Source: Linyphia triangularis
Taxonomy: Eukaryota; Arthropoda; Arachnida; Araneae; Linyphiidae
Reading direction: 5' to 3'
Assembly: GCA_963978545.1 (NCBI GenBank)
Contig: OZ021732.1
Span: forward strand, 61,666,714 to 61,730,713
DNA length: 64,000 nt
Shown here: one piece after another, positions 1-20,200 of the stretch
How positions within the stretch are numbered: position 1 is the stretch's first letter
Layout: every line of letters starts with the position of its first letter
Notes under the pieces: model-generated
Databases searched by the model: none
The model's input: only the letters and a program-made list of their open reading frames with translations
What the model was told of the DNA's origin: nothing
Position numbers and translations under genes: made by a program

Positions 1-145
1 CAACATCTGCAAAAATTAAGGATTTTTAAGGACTCGAAGCATTTTCAAGGACTTTTAAGCACCTCTAAGCATTTTCAAGCACTTTCAAGGCCTTGAAAAC
101 AAGTTTAAAAATATTAAGCACTTTTAATGACAGTTTGAACCCTGT
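1..145. repeat. Degenerate short-unit repeat, edge of window
   Basis: The stretch is built from loose variants of a 10-13 base motif such as AAGGACTTTTAAGCA. It ends in TTTGAACCCTG, followed by ordinary AT-rich sequence. It resembles the internal part of a non-autonomous dispersed repeat cut by the window edge. No coding potential was seen. Class unknown. Confidence 0.5.
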
Positions 146-7249
<7,104 letters not shown>

Positions 7250-7460
7250 ACACAAAATAGCCAATTTTGGCGATAACTATAACATAAAAAAGCATCGCCA
7301 AATTGAGATATTTGTGGCGATACTTATATTTTTTCGGATAGGTGAATCAAAGGAGAAACAGTTATTGTTGATGGGAAATGCACAAAGGAAGGGAACTCGA
7401 TCCGATAGCACATTGAGGCAGATTCACATGGGCCTAAGGGTACCCATATCGAATAGTTAT
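7250..7460 (+). repeat. Dispersed repeat family R1, fragment
   Basis: Part of this stretch (GGCGATAACTATAAC, then TTGTTGATGGGAAATGC) resembles 8880-8990 on the + strand and 16800-17130 on the - strand. All three share runs such as TGGCGATAACTAT or TTGATGGGNAATGC. It is probably a diverged non-autonomous element or a fragment of one. No transposase is visible and the ends are undefined. Confidence 0.45.
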
Positions 7461-8699
7461 GCGCTGGTGGGCCCATCACCAACCCATATGAAAACATGGA
7501 TATAATTTAAAAAAAATATTTTTAAATTTCGAGTACGGAATATCTAACTTCTATGCATAGATTCCATTTAAAAAAATATTTATTTATCACATTACTTAAT
7601 TGCAAGATATGTCCCTTTTTTACGTATTACTCCTCAAATTAAAAAAAAAAATAGTTAATAAGAAAAAATTAAATGGTAACGTCAAAGAAAGGAAATATTA
7701 CGCTCATCCAAGCACAAACCAACTCCTCTTCAACAAATTGCGACAATGACAATAACATTTTTTTGTAGAAGAAACTGCAAGAAAAGATATCGTATTACCG
7801 TGTATTTCTTCCTGAAAGAATATCAGTACCGAACCGATGAACGAGTCGTTAATTTGGTTCCAGAATTCTTTGGATCAATATCAAGAAGCAATGTTGGCTA
7901 TCTGCTGGCAGGAAATTCAATCAATACTTTCTCTCCTCCGGCATGCATTAAAATTTTCCACTCAAGTTATTCTAGAAACTGGAAAATATAGTATAGCCTA
8001 TGCAAAGTAACAATAGAAATGTTTTATCGGATTTTCAGAAGCTATATTTCGAAAGTTTTCCGATTCCGAAACGATATTTGTGCACTAATCAAAAGAAAAA
8101 CTCGATGTTTTTTAATTTAGTTTTTAAATTGTAACTAAATTTTGTTATTCACAAAGGCACATCTATATTCCAATTCACTGACTAAGGAAAAAATCACGAG
8201 GTCAACCAATAAATGATTAATTGTCCCAAATACGAAACATTATAAACTCCAAAAGGCACCTAAACGATGCCACCTATGTTTGAAAATAAAGTCATTCAGC
8301 AGATCGCTTAAAAAACGACAAGCTGTCTTGCTTTGAGGTTTTTGTCTTCATTATAAGACCAATTTTAATACATTGTGATGTGTACAAAACACAACTTAAA
8401 AATGTCACAATATGTTTAGTTAAAACTAACTAAAATCAAATTGATTTCACTATCTTCGATTGTGTTAAACTTTATTTTTGAAGAATGGTTTAAATATCAG
8501 TAGAATCACAATCTACATGTTACTTACTAATTCGACTAAAGAATAGAGAAGATATTAATGCTACATCTTCTATTTATTTTCGTATAATTCATAAATTATA
8601 AACAGCTATTTTAATTAACGAAATCTCTAATATTGAAATACATTTTAATTAAGATGAAACTAAAATACCTAGTTTCATGAAAATTAAAAGAATTCTTAA
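7461..8699. other. AT-rich DNA without a recognised gene
   Basis: No gene, RNA or classifiable repeat was seen. The 81-codon frame at 7746-7991 has no recognisable domain or partner exons. Confidence 0.5.
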
Positions 8700-9030
8700 C
8701 TAAGGGTGTTGAACATCGCACAACATTCATTGCATTAAATTACTTACTGCATTTAAATTTGCCATGGAATGGTGTAATTTAACGTTTTTGTTTTCATATT
8801 TTGTAAATTTTATACTTCATAATTTTTTAATTTTCATATTTTGAATAATGTGAAATTTTATATTTTCATTATTTAAAGAAATTGCCTGTTTGGGGATATT
8901 TATGGCGATAACTATTAGATTGGCAACAAAAAAAAAAGCCAAAAAGGCGAAATTCACTTTGTTTTTCGATAAATATTACATTATCCTTCATTACCATATG
9001 TTAACACATGAGTAATTGAAAGTAAAAATT
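8700..9030 (+). repeat. Dispersed repeat family R1, copy
   Basis: This stretch aligns over most of its length with the reverse complement of about 16950-17290. Shared segments include GTTTTCATATTTT and TTTTTCGATAAATATTACAT, in the same order and spacing. The two are diverged copies of one interspersed repeat. Class unknown. Confidence 0.6.
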
Positions 9031-9389
9031 TGAATTTTTGGAGAAAGTGCAAGGTTTTCTTTTCTAAAATCTCATAACAAGAACGCCAAGTGAAATATTT
9101 CTTAAATCTTCCGACAACAACTTACACAACAAATTAACACAAGGAAAATGAAATATTTTTTTAATGAAGGCCATTTTGAACAGAAACTAAATGTCTTCCA
9201 CACATTGTTGTTAAAACATCGTTTAATCGTTCTATAGTATCCCCAATCCAAAACACTGATTTTTTAGCATTCAGATGGATAAACAAACTTGCGAGAGATA
9301 TTAAAAGTGCTAACTTTTTCCATGTGGACTGAGGAACACTGAAAAATATCAAAATTTATTAGTGCAAGGAACACCAAAGCAAAAAATCC

Positions 9390-9920
9390 CAGGGGACGCA
9401 GTGAGTGTTCTAAAAAATTTAAATAGGAATTTTAAGGATAACTCCAAAAATTTTAGTAACATTTTAGGGATAATTTCAGAAAATTTTAGAGATAGTTCTT
9501 GAAATTTTAGGGACAATACTTAAAATTTTAGGGATGATTAAAAAACATTTAGGAATATTTCTTTTGAAGCTGACATGGGCTCCTAACTCAGGCATATTTT
9601 TTTCAAAGCTTGTTTCAATATCGGCTAAAAATCGCCAATTTTCAAAAAATTGTACTTCAAACAACTTTTTAGCAAAATAACAGTTATATAAACAATTATG
9701 CAATTTTGACAAACATGCGAATTTAATTAAATTCACTTTTTTCGCATGTAGGAATATCATTTTTTTTTTTTTTTTTTTTTTTTTTTGTAAGTTTAGGAAG
9801 AAAATCGAGGAAATTCCTCCGGGGTTTTTAATTTTTTTAGGACTTATCGAAAAATGTATGTACAATTTTAGGGAGAAACAAAAAATTTAATGAATATTAG
9901 GAATTTTAGGGCGAATGTGA
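9390..9920 (+). repeat. Dispersed repeat family R2, copy 1
   Basis: It begins GGGGACGCAGTGAG and contains several tandem variants of a roughly 20-base unit like AATTTTAGGGATAATTCC. A more complex middle follows, then TTTAGGNANAAAATCGAGGAA and an end near AGGGCGAATGTGA. The same order of blocks recurs at 36167-36620, so this is an interspersed family of about 450-530 bp with an internal minisatellite. A T24 run near 9762 lies inside this copy only. Confidence 0.7.
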
Positions 9921-11440
9921 ACACTGAAATACATAATTGTTGTATACATACATAAAAGTTTCTTCTACTGCATTTAATTCAAATCTTTCCTAACCAGACT
10001 TTCATTTAGGACTTCATGTTTTGAGTATTTTTAAATAGTAAACATAAATGTATGCATATTGAGATAAATTTATTCAGTTATAATTTTTTTTCTTTAATCT
10101 TGCGCGAAAAAAAAATGCGTTTGTAATATAAGATTGTAACCTTTTAATATAATCTAATTTCTAAAGATAATTCAATTTTATGACTATGGACATCCTTTAA
10201 AAAAAATCTAACAAAAACATCAACACTGATGCAAAATGCTTTTATTTCAGTACTTTTAATGCGAGAAAAAATAGATTTCTAATCTCATTAAGACTTTCTA
10301 CAATAAAGATTTTTTTTTATTTATTAAATATACAAACTTCTGTGCTTCTCGGAAATTTATTTAAAAAATAAAAGTAAAATAGATTAATGTCTTTAATCGT
10401 AATTTTAAGCAAGTATAAAAACAAAAAGTATCCAAATGAGATGAACACCAAAAAGTTATGGCACTGGTGCACACTGACTAAGATACGTTTTTTTTTTTTT
10501 TTTTTTAAAGTTTGCTTTTAATATTAGTACTGATTTGAAATTTTCGTTAATTAAACCGTTACCAACTTATCTGACAGGTGCTTCTGTAGTTATATTGACA
10601 CGTTATTCATCTTTTGAAAATATTTACTGCTACCAAGCTTACTTAAGTAACATGTCATAAAGAACATAGTTTTGGGAAGTTTATCCTCCCCTCCCATTTT
10701 ACAATGAAAGGTATTTATGCCCCGCCTTTACTGTAGTTTTAACATTGTTAACTATAATTGACAAAGGAGGTTTTGATTTTTTTTTCTTTCTTCTAATTAA
10801 ACTATTTATTAAATTAAAAAAAAAATTAAAAAATAAGGAATTTTTAAAAAAATTTACAATGGTGGCGCGAGGAATCGCCCGACAAGGGGGCTAGCCATCC
10901 CCGACAGGGGGCTGACAGGGTTAAAGCAACCTGTGGCAATAAAGTGACAAAAAAACTTCCAATTAAAATGTACACTTGTAAATAGCTTCCTATACATTTT
11001 TATTATAAGAACCCTCCCTAGCCCCTAAAAAATTATTTAAAACACAACATTAGCTCAGTAAAATCTAGGTTGTTTTATCGGTGTTTTTCGTGTGTTGTAA
11101 AAAAACGCTAAAAACGCTGCCGATGTGCTTCATGATTCAACCATTTCCAAATTCCTTTATCCTCCTTCGACACTTTGACTGCTCGACTTTATATATTTAA
11201 ATAAATAACTATTTACATTTTGAGTCCCAATGATGAAATCATCATTGAATATGAAATACACATTTTGAAAGCATTTGTATTCCAATATAAATATCACCAA
11301 ATAATGTATGCTGTCAACATAGTTTTTTTTTTTTTTTTTTTTTTATTTATTTATAAAAATCAGCAATTACATCAGCTTGGAAATGTTAGTGATTGCAGAA
11401 AAACTCCTTAAAATTTAACATATTATCTTTGAGGAAAATA
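9921..11440. other. AT-rich DNA without a recognised gene
   Basis: Nothing was recognised apart from homopolymer runs (T at 10490 and 11325). Confidence 0.5.
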
Positions 11441-11442
11441 TA

Positions 11443-12125
11443 CACAATTAGGCCAAAAGTATTCGGACTCTCTCTCTCTCTCTCCCCCCCCCCCCCTTCC
11501 CCAATCCCTTCCCCAGAGAAGTGAATCTGGCAGTTGACGGAATTTGATATGTAACCGAAAGCTATAATAGTGTTGGTAGTGGTCTGTCAGGTTATATTTA
11601 TGCGTTTGTGAGACAATGAGATAATCAAAGGAGCTTAGTTACTTTGATCGTGGCATTATAGTGGGATGCCACCTTTGTGGGAAATCAGTTCGTGCAATTT
11701 CGGACGTTTTACAGCAACCAAAATCCACTGTGAGTGATATAATTGTGAAGTGGAAATGTCGAGACAGTGAAACTGTAGAAAAACGAAGCAGCAGGCCGAA
11801 AGAAAAAAAAATTGTGAACGCAGTCGTAGAATTCTGAAAAGTGTAGTGAAACAAAATCGAAATTCCTCATTGGTTGAAATCACTCGGGAGCTCTAAAGTT
11901 CGTCAGACGTGAGTGCTAGCAGCAGGACTGTTCGTCGATAGTTACAAAAACCCTGGGATTCCATGGTCGTGCAGTCATTCCCAAGCCGAACATGAGAAGC
12001 CCCAGAATGCGAAGCGTCAATTGCAATGGGGCAAAGCTCACTGTCATTGAACTGTGGACATGTGGGAAAATTTTCTTTGGAGTGATGAATCGTGCTGTAT
12101 AATCTGACAGTCCGATGGGGTTGTT
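11443..12125 (+). pseudogene. Tc1-like transposase relic
   Basis: The region starts with a Tc1-type terminus (GGCCAAAAGTATTCGGAC at 11451) next to a TA. A frame from about 11630 then reads like the N-terminal helix-turn-helix of a Tc1 transposase (YFDRGIIVG, then VRAISDVLQQPKSTVSDII). It stops at a TGA near 11835. Later frames continue into the catalytic region as diverged pieces, including NFLWSDESCC at about 12070-12110, the equivalent of the W-S-D-E-S motif around the second catalytic Asp. At least two frame changes and several stops make it non-functional. The right terminus was not found. Tc1/mariner enzymes move by cut-and-paste into TA sites. Confidence 0.8.
11469..11498. repeat. (TC)n followed by poly(C)
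   Basis: A short CT dinucleotide run followed by about 11 C lies inside the left end of the Tc1 relic. Confidence 0.9.
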
Positions 12126-15100
12126 TTTATTTTCAAACCTATTTTTCCAAATATTTCCGATTTCGTTTTTACAATTTTAAGCGTATAAAGTTGGAACTCC
12201 ATAAAAATATACATAAATGTTTCGAGAAATTATAGTTCTAGAATATAATGGGTAATGAAACAAAAAAAAAACATGAATTTCTAATGTTCGTGAAGTTGAG
12301 TCCAGGTTTTGTAGACCGCCCAGTAAACTGCAAATGCCCTTGAGAAGCAGACAAAAGCAATGGACCCCTTTGCGACAAAATGTTGAAAAATATATCTCCC
12401 CAATAAATTTGTCTACTCTGGGATAGTTGGCGGATTGGCTAGTTGCGTGAGGGGCAACTAATTCCTGGAAAACTCTATTGCACAACCGACAACACCTCCC
12501 AACTCCTCTCCGCTAGTCTGTTGCGTTCTGTACAAAGTTTGGGAGAGAGGGAAATCGTCATCTGTACGAATACTATTAGTTACTGAAAAAAGTGATTTGG
12601 GAATTTGGATGTTGTCGGGGCTAGAGTTATTTGGTTGTCGGGGTCGGGAATAGGTGGTGTTTGACAGGATTTGTGAGAAAAAAATCATAATAATTATTGA
12701 AAAATGTAAGAAATGCTTGTGATCTTTCATAAAAACTACACACTTTTAAAAATGAAATCAAAATTCATTCTCCGATGAAAACCTAATTTTCCTCGATGGG
12801 GGGATGGGCGCCGGCGCCATCTCTGATACTTTAGAAAACTGTATTCCTTACCTTGAAAAGAACTTTACCATAAAAGAGTGAACGCTTAAATAAAATCACT
12901 CAAAAAAGTAACGTTTGGCATTGAATAAAATTTTTGTAGAAATATATTACTGACTAATAATGAAAGTAATGAAATAAAAAGTAAACCTTATAAAAGTTCG
13001 AATATCTTTTGTATCTAAGAAAAATTTATAATGAAATCAAACGATTCGAAAATAAATTAACGGACGTTATCTAGGTAATTTCTTACAAGGGGAATGTAAT
13101 TTGTAAATCAAATGACAACAGACAAATAAATGCAACTTGTAGGTTGCAAAAGCTAAGGAAAAAATCTTTTCAAAATCCATTACTTAACTTTTTAAGTAGA
13201 TATTTCAGTCCATATTAAATATAATCACGTCGTATCACGGACTTATATAGCTAAATTCAAAAATGTATAAGAAAAATGCAATTGACTCCTGTTTATAGCA
13301 AATCTGAAGCGTGACGTCTAAAAATCTCTATTTTTACCTTCCTCCATCGCATAGATTCAGTTTCCTCAATCATAATGCATCGATTGTCCCACACTCTCTT
13401 TTAAATTCTCCTCACTGCCGGCGAAACCGTCGCCAGTTAAAGTTATCCCCCTCCTAACGAACAAACCTTCTTTCAATCCCTCCCCCCCCCCTATCGATTT
13501 TCATTCCATCCCCCACCACCCACTTTTCGAAACTTTAAAATCGATCCATACAACCGATTGCCACAAAAAGGCCTAAAACAAAAAAAAAACAAAAAAACAA
13601 AAAATAGAAATAAAAAGATTCTAAAACCGAAAAAAAAATTCCGCAAACGATAGAAATTAAAAAAAAAAAAAATCCCTCAACTGGCTTCTCCCACCCTCTT
13701 GAAGTGGGGCTTGAGAAGCAACCGCAGACGACTTTGGGAAAACGGAACCGTGGAAGGGAACACATTCTACACCCCCTTACTAACACACACACTCCCCCTA
13801 CGAGAAGGCAATCGAGATATTGATTCTCTTTGTCAAAATTGACAGCCCTCCAGAGGAAAATTTCGCACAAGACAACCAAGGGTTTCCTTTTCTTCTAGAA
13901 AGGGCCAGGAATGAAGGGCCAAACCTTCCATCGGAACGGGAAAGCAATCGAAAGACACCATCGAACAAATTCGCGAAGCCAACCTCCTCCTTTGGCTCGC
14001 ACATTACGCGAGGATTGGGAAAAGTTCTTTTTTGGGGGCGAGGATTTGGCATTGCGCTTCACTTCTTGGCGGCGCCAAGGCGAGGCAGTTGGGAATGGAT
14101 GTGGTTGATGCTAGGAGAAATGGGATGATCCAGAGATAGAATGAGGCAGGAGAAATGGAAAATCAAAAAGAAAATCAATGATGGTCTCCTCATAGAGTTA
14201 GAATACGTAAAAGTGCAAATGTTGAAAATTATAAGCAGAATCATTAATATATTTTATTCCCTAGAAACTAGAGTTTTCTAGAGAAACCTTTTAACACCAT
14301 TACATGAGAGCATTTTGCAAACATATTAACACTTGATATTAATAAACTTTTCTTTTAGATGTGCTTGGATATTTGAAATGTAAAGTTATCCAATAGCAAA
14401 CTTTGAAGTCATGGTAAACCGAGAAACATTTAATGAAAAAATTCCTTCTAATAAGGATAAATCTGCATTTCATACGCAAATTATAAATTTCGTTCCGAAA
14501 AGTAGCCGAAAAAAAACAGAAAAACTTTGATGAGCTAAAAAATAACCTTTTTGGAATTTGAAAAATATTTATCTCAATTTTTCGAAACAAGATTAGAAAT
14601 AAAGTCAACACTAAAGATATCATCACATGACAATTCCCCAACGCATGTGCAAAAGCATAATCTGATGTGATCTGACTTGACCTGAACTGGATAACGGAGA
14701 AGAAAATATGTTATAACCAAAGAATTGACTAAAGCCTTTTCTGCCTTTCTTATAACTTGAAACGAAACGAATATAACTAGAAATGAAAGCAATCCATTCC
14801 AATAAATTTAGTTTTGAGAAACAAGTTAACGGAAAATGTGAACATCATTTGCGTCTATGTTTAATAACTTGTGTTAAGTAAATCAGAAATTAGATCATCT
14901 CTATCTTTGTCTATTCCAGTATAAAAAAAAACCTGGTACAATAAAGGTTTCCAACCATGAACAATTAAACAATTTTGCTATTCTTGTTCCCAGATACAGA
15001 AACAAATTTCACACTTGGACGGAGATAAGCAAAAATCAAGCAAGTATTAAAATGTTGAAATTGAAGTTATGGATACCGCTGAATTTATTGAATATATATT

Positions 15101-15249
15101 GCAATTAACTTTAAATTTGAAGGCAGAAGTCACAAAATAATTCAGCCATATTCAATGTAAGTTAATTAAAATAAAAAAAAAAAAAATTAGCATTTTCTGA
15201 AGAATTGATAATCATGTTTGGTTTTGGCAAGTCGTTGTCCATTTAAGCT
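12126..15249. other. Non-coding DNA with a more GC-rich stretch
   Basis: No gene was recognised. From about 13380 to 14110 base composition rises, with C-rich tracts and short overlapping open frames on both strands. These frames have no domain, no conserved look and poor splice signals. The segment may belong to the upstream shoulder of the CpG-rich block at 15.25 kb or to an old transposon. Confidence 0.4.
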
Positions 15250-15694
15250 TTGAAGGCAGATGTACGTCTTTCGAGAAGATTTACTAAAGTTGGACTTGGC
15301 GACGTTTGGCGTCCAAGAGAGATGCTCGCGCCATCAGGAGCAGAGACTCGGTTCAATGCAGATCAAGCGATGAATGATTTGTGGAAAAATCGATGTCCGA
15401 GAGGCGGGGGTGGAAGAGCGAAAGATGCAAGGGCGCACTCTCGGATAACGGGGGAGGGGGGCATGAGACCATCGCGAGAGGGCGCGTCAGTAACGCACAG
15501 CACAGACCACCACACACTGAGATAGACAGTGCCAGATGCGACTGGCCGGCTGCAACAAAAAACAACTCACCTCCAGCAAATGTGGCGAACAGGTCAACTC
15601 CAGGGATTCCCATAGTTCCAGGATGGAGGAAGCGTCGGCGTACCTGTAGAAAGAAGGAACATCATTATCATCATCAGAAATAACTACAACAACG
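15250..15694 (+). promoter_or_regulatory. Putative CpG-rich promoter and 5' UTR exon of the XKR gene
   Basis: This is the most CpG-rich non-coding block in the window. It holds an arthropod initiator-like TCAGT at about 15487 and ends in a strong splice donor, AACG|GTGAGT, at 15694/15695. If joined to the XKR exon at 28554, the frame reads N-N-A-A-G-G-V-M. It is open backwards only to a TAG at 15613 and has no Met, so the first in-frame ATG would be 28568. A short upstream frame (MEEASAYL, start 15623) lies within it. Link to the XKR gene is inferred from orientation and donor quality only, and the exon is about 12.9 kb from the next one. Confidence 0.4.
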
Positions 15695-16690
15695 GTGAGT
15701 GATGCATGTTATTTAATTTTGGTGAAATCCCTCTTCACAACAGAAGGTTTCCCACAGCGCGTGCGTAATGTGGCTATACGTGTAGCGTGCGAAGTTGATG
15801 CTTGGTAATGAAGCAGGTGAAACGCAATCAGGTGGTGTTTATGTTTGGGGAGGTGGAGGCCTTTGTTTAGGTTGGCGTTAGTTCTTTTGGGATGGGATGC
15901 TGATTTAGGTTATTTTTGTGGAGGAGGAGGTTTGGAGGTGGAGCGTTCGTTGAATCCGCGCTTGCGCACATGGGAAGGGGGCAGAGAGACCACCATGGCG
16001 AATTTGGTTTCGGTCATTTCGGAGTTTGTTTTGGGTCAAGTATTTTCGAAGGTGAAGGAATACAAATTGAAAAATTTCGTGTGATTTTATAGTCGCGAGT
16101 TAGCTGCATTTGTCAATTTTGAAGAATATCATCTTAGAGAATTATCTATCAAAGGAGGGTACAAGTTTGAAACTTTTTTTAGTGTTCGGGATAGTGATCG
16201 AGCTATGAAGCCGAGGGGATTTTGTCCATCTGGCAAGTCATTTATTTGAACGGCAGTTACTGTTTACGATTAAAGTGAATAAAGAAACAATTTCATTAAT
16301 TTCTGTGATAAAAGTACAGTAAACAAATCCAATCAAAGAAAAGCTTTGAAAGCATATGAATGGAACCATATTAGATTTTTAAGAAAATATTAGTGCCAGT
16401 TTTGGTAATCACGATTTCATTCAGAAATATATGGAAATCATTGTAATTTATTTTTGAGTAATTTAAAAATCAGCAACCTATTTAATGGAAATACATTTTT
16501 TAACCCCCGAAGTATATGTTTTACTTGCCTTACTTATTTTTCTAGCAACTCTCAATAAAGGATACAGAACTGAAACTTCGTATACTTCGAATATTTTCTA
16601 AATATTCAAATTATTACTTTCATTACACATATTACTTATAGGATAAACGAAAGTATTGCATTCAGTCAAAACACATTTTTAACACGTTTT
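15695..16690. other. Moderately GC-rich flank, no gene recognised
   Basis: The first 400 bases remain GC-rich. The 79-codon frame at 15845-16084 has no recognisable domain. The remainder is AT-rich and featureless. Confidence 0.4.
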
Positions 16691-16699
16691 GGAACGCCC

Positions 16700-17290
16700 C
16701 GAGTTCGAAAAAATATAGAAGAAATGTCGGTCTGTGGTCAGCATAACTCTTTAACGGATTGACCTACAATGTTCAACTTTGTATAAGGGTTAGTAATGCC
16801 CATGAAATCTGTCATTAAAGTTTTCGGTAAAATTGTACATAAGCATAAGGTAGTTGTTATGGGGAAAAAAAATCAACAACTTTAAAAATTTTGATCAAAA
16901 TCACTGTAGTAATGCCTTTAAAGGTGCTCAAAACATCCCACTTCCGAAATTTCCATAGAGATCCGATAAAAGTGTAAAAAGTCGAAAAACGAATGTCTTT
17001 AACACTGTGTTCTCTTCCCCATTGAGCATTGCCCATCAACGATTGTGTCTCTTCTTTTTCACTTACAAGAAAAGATAATGTAATATTTATCGAAAAACAT
17101 AGTGCCAATGTCGCCATTTCTGCGGTATTTTTTGCCAAATAAGGCCAAATTTGTTATTTTTTCAATTAATGAAAATATGAAAACGAAAACGGTAAATTGC
17201 ACCAATCCACGTCAAATTTCAATGCAGTGACCAGTACACAGTGTAATTGTAAGTTATGCGATGTTTTGCACTCTTAGTTTTTCTAAGCAA
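16700..17290 (-). repeat. Dispersed repeat family R1, minus copy
   Basis: The reverse complement aligns with 8700-9030, and in part with 7250-7460, including GATAAATATTACATTATC and the TTGATGGGCAATGC block. A 93-codon minus frame (16857-17138) falls inside it, but that frame is not kept in the other copies, so I do not treat it as a gene. Confidence 0.6.
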
Positions 17291-20200
17291 ACAGGATTTC
17301 ATACAGTTTTTGATAAATCGACGAGCCGACTAAACGAGAATTTGTTATTTAATCCACGCGGATAACCAGGAAGGAAATACCATTAATTTGTTTTACACAT
17401 TCTTCATTTATAATCCAACAATTTGATTAACAATAACTTCCAATTTTATTTCTAACTACTTTGTTCTTTTTAGATAACCTAAAGAGAAAATTGCGTTAAA
17501 AATAGTAGTACCTATTTTCGTTTGATTAGAGTTTAATTTATTTTAACTCAAGTGTTGAAAGAATTTTCAACAGATTTATGCTGAAGTGCATTATACCGAT
17601 ATTTAATTTAATCCAACGAATAAAATTAGAGTACTTAGTAACTTTCATTTGAGAAGAAAAGCAATGTCGTCCTAAAATATATAGTGATTGAAAAGGATTG
17701 GCCGGGTAATAAATATAACTTAATGAAAAGTGTGTTAACTCAGAGAAATAGAAGAGTTCAAAGTTCGTTTTATATACCTTACAGTGGCTCCATATAACTA
17801 CACTTATACCCAGGATTAATTTATTCAAATTTAGTTTGCAGGGAAGACAATAATTTTTAATCATTCGGAACTTCGAAACCTTGTTTGCTAATTTTTAGAT
17901 AGTCCTATGATAATAAAGCATAGATTTTAAGAAAAGACGCGATATCTCATATTCTAATCAACAGATAAAAACTGAAGGGGGTCTTAAGTTAGTAAGAAAA
18001 AGCTTTCAAAAGCAAGACCTGAAAAGATTTTGCTGTAATGTGACTATTAACATAACATAATATGCTCATTAACTATTTATATAATTAATGGGTTGGGTGT
18101 CTATTTTGCTAATGGATTTCTAGTCGTTTTGTAGTACAAAAAAAAATTCCAATTATTTTGATAGTAATTGGATTCGTTTAATACTTGTTTTGTACCTTTG
18201 TAGCATTCAGTAATTCAATAACTTACACACCCAAACCACTTCGTTGTAACAATAATTTTAAATCTAGGTGTAATAAAATGGCAAGTTTATGAGTGGTTAC
18301 AGTAGCAGGTGGCACTTTTTTTTACTTGTTTAAATTTTCAAAGTAATACCTAAGTAAGAATACTAGACCAAATATAAAATGGTCATTTATCAGAATAACT
18401 TAACTTTACTTAAAAAGTTGGAAATTTTTCTAAATTGTACTTTTGGGAACATTTCATTTTTAGTCTGGCTTTTAAATTACCTGGGTGGACATAAATTCAG
18501 TTAAAAAAGCACGATCTGGATTTAAGTTACTTAACTTTTTATTTCTGACACAATAAGTGATATAATAAAAAAGTTTCTAACTTTTTCTTTCCTTTTTTTA
18601 GTAGAAAACATAACAATTTTCAGAAAGAAAATACAATCATTAAAGAAATTAAAATAATTTTCAAAAACAGAGATGATTTTTCAATATACATTTTTTAAAT
18701 TTTAGCGTAAGCTTGTATGTAATATATTAATCAACAAGAAGCAAGAAATCAATCTATTAAAATTATTATTTAAAAAAAAAAAAAGTAAAATGTATGACTT
18801 CTCCAGTATAGATTAGAGTACCATTATTTAATATGACAAGCACAACTATTATTAACAACTTAATAATTCTGTAAATATGATATTCAATCTCTTCAACCTG
18901 AAACACGAGTAAAGTTAATGTAGTGGGTGTAAATTAAGTAACTATTGAGGTATTGACTCTGAAAGTTTTCACTTTTGTTTGCAATCTCCTACATCAATCT
19001 AAATGTTTGTATTTAAGTCTTTTATATAGACGACGTAAATAAAAGGAGCCAGACACATAACGCCTTCATCCATCGTAAAACTTAGAATTAAAAAAAAAAA
19101 AAAAATGCACAAAAAGTATCAATGCCTTCAACCATTTAGCCCATCAAATATTGCAAAAATGACATATGTAGAAATGTCGGATTATTAACCAAGGCAACTA
19201 TTTAATTTAACAATAATTATATAAGATTTGAGACACAATTTTAGGCTAATTAAATAATAATGTATTTGTAAGTATGGAATATGTATTGATTCTTTTTAGA
19301 TAATTATTGAAAAAATAGTTACTTTAGTTTCTGTATACCGTACTTCAATTAATAGAATGCTTACAAAAAAAATTCTTGATTTATGATTTTAATAATTGTT
19401 TGAAAGTATTTGGTTGACATGGAAAAACATTATTTTTTTTTTTTAAATGGTACTTCTTCCCCTAAGATAACCAAGAAAGTTATAAGGAAACGGAATAAAT
19501 GTACTATATTACAAATAAAAAAAAAATAAAAAAATCCAAATAAAATAATTTACAAAAAGTTTTCACAACAAATGTAAACTAACTTCAAAATTACAGTTAG
19601 TAAACAAAATTTTAAAAATATTATACGTTTTATATATAAAAATGCAGAAAAAATCATCATCATTATTATTTCATTTTTTGAAGAAAAAAAATGAATTTTA
19701 CTGAAACAAATATATGTATTCCGGATTCATTCCACAAAGAATGGCAAATGTGAGAAAACGATAAGAGAAACGTGAATCAAATGTTTTAAAAAATGAAGCA
19801 GAAAATTGTACCGCATGAAAAAAAAAATGCGAAAATGAAATGAGAAAAAAATGTTAACATGAAAAGTAGCGCTGTTTCCAAGAACACAATCAAAAACCAA
19901 ATCAGAATAATGCTTTTGTTCCCATAACACTCCGGTGCGAGTAACGTAATAAAGCTGAGTTCTGTAAATGTACTTTCTCCTTTAGCAATGTATTCATGCA
20001 GAAAAGTTGGATCCTAGAGGCATCGGGTGAAGTAAAAATAGCGTTTAGGTATTAGGGGCGTATACAAATGTAAAATGGATGTGAGTAATATCGGAAAAAC
20101 AAATATAAGTTAGCGGAAAACTTATATTATTTGTCAGTCAATTTACCCGGATGCTAGCGGATTTTTTTATTATTATTATTATTATTTTTTTTTTTTAAAC

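Noticed and set aside
13535..14128. Cluster of overlapping open frames on both strands
   Set aside because: They arise from a GC-richer, purine/pyrimidine-skewed stretch. None has conserved motifs or splice sites.
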